Virus record (IMG/VR): IMGVR_UViG_3300008116_000326
Span: 1 to 29,946 of that record
From: a virus
Direction: 5' to 3' (one strand)
DNA: 29,946 nt
The stretch's first letter is position 1. The number at the start of each line of letters is the position of its first letter. Position numbers and translations under genes: made by a program. Below are positions 25,756 through 29,946 of the stretch, piece by piece. The notes under the pieces were generated by a model that ran no database searches, was not told the origin of the DNA, and was given only the letters and a program-made list of their open reading frames with translations.

Positions 25756-26062
25756 TGTTACTTTTCGTTTCAGTTAGTTGCTTTTTTAAATCATTGGATA
25801 CACTATTTGTAATATCTTGTTGTTGAGTTACTACTTTATCAATTTCTGCCTTTGCGTTTACTAGTATATCTTGTCGACCTTGAAGATAAAAACCTCCAGC
25901 AAATAAAACTATCGATAATATTGTACCAACAATTTTAGCTGGTAGTCTGTACATTAAAGGAATAAATGTAGTAAACTTTAGAAGAACAAAAAGGGCAACA
26001 CCAGTTATGATTATTGCTCCAGGTACCCAAATAGGTAATAGTATTAAAAGCCAATCAAACAT
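25592..26062 (-). CDS. Inner-membrane spanin subunit (Rz-like, 156 aa)
   Basis: Hydrophobic spans near residues 4-29 and 42-60 are followed by a charged helical periplasmic stalk (KAEIDKVVTQQQDITNSV, KKQLTETKSNNEKI), then DALCNLPSSFTSVLNHAA, a phrase typical of Rz-type proteins, and a Thr/Gly-rich tail. One span is usual for i-spanins; a second is unusual. It overlaps the o-spanin by 164 bp. Together with holin and GH19 endolysin, it completes a Gram-negative lysis module. Confidence 0.75.
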   Translation of the reverse strand: MFDWLLILLPIWVPGAIIITGVALFVLLKFTTFIPLMYRLPAKIVGTILSIVLFAGGFYLQGRQDILVNAKAEIDKVVTQQQDITNSVSNDLKKQLTETKSNNEKIIQSINTKDDALCNLPSSFTSVLNHAAKDTVPNTTTGTNGTGTKPTNSTGR

Positions 26063-26065
26063 ATA

Positions 26066-26314
26066 TCAATTAGGTGCTTTCCTGGAAATCATTGCGTAAC
26101 GTTTCTTTTTCTTCATATCAACAGCAGTAGCAGAAACAGGATCAGTACCACTTTGTGGACCAGTAACATTAGTTGGACCAGAAACAGCAATACCACCTAC
26201 GCCATCTTCTTTGACTGGTACACAATTAGGTACCATGCGATTACCTTTTTTCTTTAAGCCTCGGGCTGTATAACCGGTCCAACAAGCTTCTCTTAATTCT
26301 TTAAATGATTTCAT
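26066..26314 (-). CDS. Small virion-type protein with capsid-targeting-like N-terminus (82 aa)
   Basis: The product starts MKSFKELREACWTGYTARGL, then KKKGNRMVPNCVPVKED. MKSFKELRE matches the pattern MK(S/T)FK..(L/I)xE shared with the next three genes and with T4 internal-protein signals; LRE is the candidate cleavage site. The CW.GY.A.G.KKKG..MVPNCVP run is a recurrent short module I recall from phage head proteins. The frame opens at GTG 26326, but ATG 26314 overlaps the stop of the upstream gene (TAATG) and is preferred. Confidence 0.65.
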   Translation of the reverse strand: MKSFKELREACWTGYTARGLKKKGNRMVPNCVPVKEDGVGGIAVSGPTNVTGPQSGTDPVSATAVDMKKKKRYAMISRKAPN

Positions 26315-27099
26315 TAACAATTCCACTTTCTTAATGCTAAGGCTTTACGAGTAGGTTCACCATTAGGTTTTTTCATAGCACCTTGCATACCGCCCATACG
26401 AGCACAGAATGATTTTCTACGATTAGCAGCTTTAGAACCAGGCTTTAATTTTGATGGTGGTGTTGTCACCGCCATAGACAATTTTGAACCTGGATTCTCT
26501 CTACGATAAGAAGCAATACCTTTACGATTCAAACCACCTTTAGGATCTTTGCCTGCTTTTCTTTGCCAAGCGGCCGATTCTTCAATGAGTTCTTCATCAC
26601 TTATTGATTCTAATCTTTCCCAAAGTAATTCTGCATCTATATTGTATTCTTGAGCTGCGGCTTCTACCATCTCTTCAATAACATCAAAGAGATATTCAAC
26701 TCCTTCGTTTTTACTAGACATATACCCAGCAGCGGTTTCAATGTAATCGGCAGCTAGTGTTACCTTAGATTGAACCCAAGCTGGTATTTGCATATCTTCG
26801 TCTTTAACTACATCTCGCATCATGTTAATTGAACGCTCCATTTGGTCCAATTGATTCATAATCATACTGCCTTCATCATCCATTTCTTTACCCATGGCAA
26901 TAGCGACATGATTCTCACTAACAGATTTCCATCCACCACCCATTGCTTTGTATTTTTTTGATGCCCAACCGTTTGCATAAGCTGATGGGTATACTGCAAA
27001 CTTGGATTTAGCAGCAGCCTTGGCTCTAGCCCATTTTTCTGGACTTGTTGGAACATTTTTCTCAGATATAATTTCTAAAAATTGTTTAAATGTTTTCAT
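26314..27099 (-). CDS. Internal-protein-like basic protein, DUF6321-like C-terminus (261 aa)
   Basis: The product starts MKTFKQFLEIISEKNVPTSP, with ISE as candidate (L/I)xE cleavage. Then WARAKAAAKSKFAVYPSAYA is a recurrent phage module (residues 23-50), followed by an acidic middle. The C-terminal part (GKDPKGGLNRKGIASYRREN ... RKSFCARMGGMQGAMK ... RKALALRKWNC) resembles the DUF6321 family as I recall it: basic, with conserved FCARM and ALALRKW. A virion-packaged DNA-binding protein is inferred from the N-terminus and charge. Confidence 0.65.
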   Translation of the reverse strand: MKTFKQFLEIISEKNVPTSPEKWARAKAAAKSKFAVYPSAYANGWASKKYKAMGGGWKSVSENHVAIAMGKEMDDEGSMIMNQLDQMERSINMMRDVVKDEDMQIPAWVQSKVTLAADYIETAAGYMSSKNEGVEYLFDVIEEMVEAAAQEYNIDAELLWERLESISDEELIEESAAWQRKAGKDPKGGLNRKGIASYRRENPGSKLSMAVTTPPSKLKPGSKAANRRKSFCARMGGMQGAMKKPNGEPTRKALALRKWNC

Positions 27100-27557
27100 T
27101 GTTTGTTATCCATACTTTCAGTTTTAACATTGATTGGTGCACCACGGCGTTCTGGATTAGGATCTTCTCTGCGCTTTCTTTGAGCAGCAGAAGCACGTGC
27201 ATCTTTACCTATTGCGTGAGCTTTGGCCTGAGGTAAACATTTTGGTTTGCCTTCGCCTGGTTCTCTAGCGCAATCACCCTTAATATTGCCTTTGGTGTCC
27301 ATACGAACCCATTTTTGCTTAAACCATTTTCGCAAATCTTCTTTTAAATCATTTAATTCTTTAATCCAATCATCAGGAGTTTTACCGTGTTTGGATTTAA
27401 AATCGTTGTGTAATTCTTCACCAGAAATATTATGGTCTTTACTGATGGACATCATCAGTTTATTAATTGTTTCGTAACTGTGGCTGTCTAATTTTTTTAG
27501 ACCTTTTTCCAATTTTGCAACATGGTCTTCGGATATAAATTGTTTAAATGATTTCAT
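27096..27557 (-). CDS. Internal-protein-like basic protein, DUF5872-like (153 aa)
   Basis: The product starts MKSFKQFISEDHVAKLEKGL; ISE is the candidate cleavage site. The C-terminal half (RKWFKQKWVRMDTKGNIKGD, CAREPGEGKPKCLP, KRREDPNPERRGAP) resembles what I recall as the DUF5872 family: basic, two cysteines, KxKCLP. ATGA overlap with the neighbouring start suggests a shared operon. A packaged DNA-binding role is inference. Confidence 0.65.
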   Translation of the reverse strand: MKSFKQFISEDHVAKLEKGLKKLDSHSYETINKLMMSISKDHNISGEELHNDFKSKHGKTPDDWIKELNDLKEDLRKWFKQKWVRMDTKGNIKGDCAREPGEGKPKCLPQAKAHAIGKDARASAAQRKRREDPNPERRGAPINVKTESMDNKQ

Positions 27558-27796
27558 TTATTTTTACGAATATGATTGTTGGCAATACGAGTACCGGCAA
27601 TATAGTGGTAATGGTTCATATTCAATACACCTTTATTACGAATATTGATAAGTCTTTCAACAATTTGGTGTAGTTCCACATCCGTCTTAACATCTTCACG
27701 GGCTAGTTCAAGCAAACGAATCATTAATGGAATGTCCACCGAAATAGTATCTTTTTTGTCGGTAGCTTCTTTGATATATGTTTTAAATGTTTTCAT
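27554..27796 (-). CDS. Conserved phage protein with capsid-targeting-like N-terminus (80 aa)
   Basis: The product starts MKTFKTYIKEATDKKDTISV, with IKE as candidate cleavage. The rest, IPLMIRLLELAREDVKTDVE, then VERLINIRNKGVLNMNHY, is a helical module that I recall in several T4-like phage proteins. It is the upstream-most gene of the four-gene cassette. Function unknown. Confidence 0.65.
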   Translation of the reverse strand: MKTFKTYIKEATDKKDTISVDIPLMIRLLELAREDVKTDVELHQIVERLINIRNKGVLNMNHYHYIAGTRIANNHIRKNK

Positions 27797-28179
27797 ATTT
27801 TTCTTAATATCTCTGCGACATTCATATCGACTGGTACATCAGCCGTCTTTATATTTTTACCATTAACACCCCATACGGCATCAGGCATTATGTTTAAGTA
27901 TAGTAGAAAAGTTTTCAAAACATCATAATCTTTTTCATCTATCCTGTAAAATAATATTCTTGCGGTCACTTCTGGACCAAAAACATTATTTAACAGAATG
28001 ATATGATTTAATATCAATCGTTCTTTGAGTATTTTGGATGCCTTATATCTACGAAACAATCGTTTTAGATATTTGGTTCTTTTAATATCTCCTTCAAACT
28101 CCGACATAACATAATTTGGTGCATTATAACACTTCATTGCGTATATCATAAAGTTATCTTCATTCAAGTCATCAATCAT
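27793..28179 (-). CDS. Conserved T4-like phage hypothetical protein (128 aa)
   Basis: The product starts MIDDLNEDNFMIYAMKCYNA, with DIKRTKYLKRLFRRY, RLILNHIILLNNVFG and VLKTFLLYLNIMP following. This NFxIYAxKxYNxP ... LILNHIIxLxNVFG ... LKTFLLYLNxMP layout is a conserved protein I recall from T4-like cyanophages, near structural genes; function unknown to me. It lies immediately downstream of a terminator. Confidence 0.75.
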   Translation of the reverse strand: MIDDLNEDNFMIYAMKCYNAPNYVMSEFEGDIKRTKYLKRLFRRYKASKILKERLILNHIILLNNVFGPEVTARILFYRIDEKDYDVLKTFLLYLNIMPDAVWGVNGKNIKTADVPVDMNVAEILRKI

Positions 28180-28180
28180 A

Positions 28181-28208
28181 ATTAAAATGGGTACCCGTAG
28201 GTACCCAT
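28181..28208 (-). terminator. Rho-independent terminator
   Basis: ATGGGTACC (minus strand, 28208-28200) pairs with GGTACCCAT (28195-28187) around a 4-nt loop TACG, followed by TTTTAAT. The 9-bp stem is perfect. It lies between the stop of the 28219-28866 gene and the ATG at 28179 and should end that transcript. It is partly symmetrical but has no gene converging on it. Confidence 0.75.
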
Positions 28209-28218
28209 CCTTTTAAAA

Positions 28219-28866
28219 TTACAGACCGCCAAATACAGCGTTAGAACTTGTATTACCTGATTGAATATTGGAAGCAATTGGATTTGCCAAGCAAACAATA
28301 GTTTCTTTTAGGAAACGAATTGCGCCGTCATTATTAATCTTACGAGTAATTTTGTTCCAACCTTGATTTACACTTCCAAGCTTGGTATTAGCAACAGTAC
28401 TACCGTAACCATATACAGTACCTTGAGTATTGGACATGCGACTTCCTGTTACCAAGATTATGTCGTTTGCATAGTTGGCGTAAGTAGTAGTTGAATCGTG
28501 AAGTAGTGTATTGGCGAAATAGACTAATTTGCCAGCACCAAAGTTTGCAGTAATAATGTTATTTAAAACAACAGTATTACCAGAAACAGAAGCTACAGTA
28601 TTGTTTGCTCTCCAAAAGGCAACATCAGAAACATCAAAATTTGATGCATCCTTAGCAATTTTAGAAATAACACTATTAGGATCGTTGTCGCCATAGACAT
28701 GAACACCTGGCTGAACTGCACTTGATACGTTTGCAGTAAACACCAATACTCTCGATCCGCCTAGAGTGAGATTGGCGGTTGTACCTGTCGCAACAGACAC
28801 CACTTCACGGGAATTCGGCATCATTGGCCGATTATTCGCAAAGTCTAAATTTCCCCAAAATGACAT
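28219..28866 (-). CDS. Probable phage structural protein (215 aa)
   Basis: The product starts MSFWGNLDFANNRPMMPNSR, then a strand-rich, low-charge protein (VVSVATGTTANLTLGGSRVL; VLNNIITANFGAGKLVYFAN) ending GNTSSNAVFGGL. MSFWGNLDxANNxP is an opening that I recall for virion proteins of T4-like phages. Threonine, asparagine and glycine richness suits a surface or head-decoration protein; the exact part is unknown. AAAAGGAGAAAAAA supplies the ribosome-binding site. Confidence 0.65.
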   Translation of the reverse strand: MSFWGNLDFANNRPMMPNSREVVSVATGTTANLTLGGSRVLVFTANVSSAVQPGVHVYGDNDPNSVISKIAKDASNFDVSDVAFWRANNTVASVSGNTVVLNNIITANFGAGKLVYFANTLLHDSTTTYANYANDIILVTGSRMSNTQGTVYGYGSTVANTKLGSVNQGWNKITRKINNDGAIRFLKETIVCLANPIASNIQSGNTSSNAVFGGL

Positions 28867-28897
28867 TTTTTTCTCCTTTTAACCTCGGGTTATCTTA

Positions 28898-29946
28898 CTA
28901 TTTATCGTTCTTATTATTTTCTTTTTTACCAGATTTCTTATCAATATTAGGCTGACCAGGACGATTTCTCATTATTGGATCAATTTCAATACTGTCCCTT
29001 TTAACACCAGTTAGGGTGGTACCACCACTTAATGTTGCTGCAGCTTGTGGTTTGTTCTCACCAAGACTGTCTTTTTTGTCTGTCTGGCTCATCTTAGGTT
29101 TTTTACCATAGGTGGCCACAGACTTATCTTCTTTTTCATGGTCATACATATCTTCTTTGACCACACCTTTTCTCTTGTATAAATCTTTAATCATACGAGC
29201 AGATTTAGACATTTGACGTTTTCTGTCAGCCACTTGGTTACCACCATTGGCACCATCAGCAGGAGTTTGAGTTGCTGCTTGTGGGTCTTGCCACATATCT
29301 TCATGTACAGAATTAATTGTTACTTTTAAATGTGGAAATTTGCTCTTTATTGTTGTTGCAGCAGATTTTGCACTATCTTTGTTTTTATGTATAGTTTTTA
29401 CTTGGCCATTGACAGAAACTTTGTGTACTAATTCTTTGCTTCCTCTAACCGCCCTTAAAATGTCTTTTACATCTTCTTCAATATTTTCTTCATTTTGTTT
29501 ACCATAGTAAGCACCAAGAGCCATCTTTTTACGCTCAGCTGTAGATTTGCCAGCAAATTTAGGATTCTTTGAATGAACAAAGTCGTGAATCCAATCTCCA
29601 GCAGAAGCATCTTTACCTAGAACTTCATTAATCATTTCATCAAGTTCAACTTCTTCGTTATTCAAATGTTTTTCTAAACGGTCGATAGCAGCTGACATAT
29701 AATCTTTTTTTGCTTCACGGTTAGGCACATTGGATTTAGAAGGTTCTTGATGTAATCTTTCTTGACGTTCTTTTTCAATGTCATTGTGTTTTTTTTCTCT
29801 AACTGCAGCAGCTGCACGAAATCTTTCTAATGCAGTAGGTTTACTTGCTTTACTTGCTTCTAATTGAACTTCTTCACCAGCTAAAAGCCTCTTAAAAAAT
29901 CCAACCTTTTTTGGTTTAGGTTTAGGTTTAAATGCAGGTTTTGGTG
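28898..29946 (-). CDS. Virion-associated protein, C-terminal part (at least 349 codons)
   Basis: The frame is open to the right edge and beyond, so the true start lies outside; the GTG at 29728 is an internal valine codon. The visible N-terminal side is lysine/proline-rich (KPKPKPKKVGFFKRLLAGEE), then charged helices, then DWIHDFVHSKNPKFAGKSTA followed by ERKKMALGAYYGKQ, a short module I recall from several phage head-region proteins. The C-terminal part is basic and disordered, ending KKSGKKENNKNDK. No catalytic motif. A head or internal-protein role is inferred from location. Confidence 0.65.
   Translation of the reverse strand, partial: PKPAFKPKPKPKKVGFFKRLLAGEEVQLEASKASKPTALERFRAAAAVREKKHNDIEKERQERLHQEPSKSNVPNREAKKDYMSAAIDRLEKHLNNEEVELDEMINEVLGKDASAGDWIHDFVHSKNPKFAGKSTAERKKMALGAYYGKQNEENIEEDVKDILRAVRGSKELVHKVSVNGQVKTIHKNKDSAKSAATTIKSKFPHLKVTINSVHEDMWQDPQAATQTPADGANGGNQVADRKRQMSKSARMIKDLYKRKGVVKEDMYDHEKEDKSVATYGKKPKMSQTDKKDSLGENKPQAAATLSGGTTLTGVKRDSIEIDPIMRNRPGQPNIDKKSGKKENNKNDK
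28899..28906 (-). promoter_or_regulatory. Possible T4-type late promoter GATAAATA
   Basis: Minus strand GATAAATA, fitting a relaxed T4-like late box NATAAATA, 33 bp before ATG 28866, at the end of the upstream gene. The T4 box is TATAAATA; one mismatch. No sigma70 -35 goes with it, as expected for late promoters. An AT-rich genome gives this string by chance fairly often. Confidence 0.3.

Noticed and set aside
28898-29728. Start of the right-edge gene at GTG 29728
   Set aside because: The frame stays open without a stop up to the window edge, with protein-like sequence (KRLLAGEEVQ), so the GTG is internal.
1-29946. tRNA genes or CRISPR arrays
   Set aside because: I looked for TTCGA/T-loop patterns with paired stems and for regularly spaced repeats; none held up by eye, though a dedicated tRNA scan was not possible.

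Overview
The window looks like part of the genome of a lytic, T4-like contractile-tailed phage (myovirus) of a Gram-negative bacterium. It is AT-rich, densely packed, and almost every gene lies on the minus strand with 1-30 bp overlaps (ATGA, TAATG). Recognisable genes include a T4-type RNase H, a gp61-like primase, class Ia ribonucleotide reductase, a GH19 endolysin with holin and spanins, and head-region proteins carrying a T4-style capsid-targeting N-terminus. No tRNA, rRNA, CRISPR array, integrase or transposase was seen. The phage IscU and ErpA-like proteins closely resemble beta/gamma-proteobacterial ones as I remember them, so a proteobacterial host is likely (inference).

Reading with transcription, from right to left. 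29.9-26.1 kb: virion-related genes, namely a large partial ORF at the right edge, a 215-aa probable structural protein, a small conserved protein, and four consecutive genes whose products begin MK(S/T)FK and carry an (L/I)xE site, as T4 internal proteins do. 26.1-22.8 kb: lysis module, with an overlapping i-spanin/o-spanin pair, a second lipoprotein, secreted proteins, GH19 endolysin, two candidate holins and small membrane proteins. 22.8-15.9 kb: replication and nucleotide metabolism, namely primase, nrdA, iscU, erpA-like, nrdB, a zinc ribbon, a GIY-YIG-like nuclease, RNase H and a DUF6433-like protein. 15.9-6.8 kb: mixed accessory genes, namely a nucleotidyltransferase-like protein without its HxGH motif, a methyltransferase, a large HExxH + vWA (CobT-like) protein, MazG-like, GalE-like epimerase, GroES-like, DUF2452 and LpxH-like metallophosphoesterase genes, plus the only plus-strand gene (37 codons). 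6.8-6.4 kb: a non-coding stretch containing a GC-rich, G-skewed island with strong hairpins. 6.4-0 kb: small, mostly unknown, early-type genes, many too short for routine calling, plus a GP88-like protein.

Host-like sigma70 promoters can be read directly at several points on the minus strand. Four of them share TATAATGGTT or a close variant, and an inverted repeat GTTGT-N6-ACAAC (or a degraded form) lies upstream. The most interesting systems are the Fe-S scaffold/carrier pair embedded between nrdA and nrdB, and the cassette of capsid-targeted basic proteins. Function calls come from motif recognition by eye; no database search was run.
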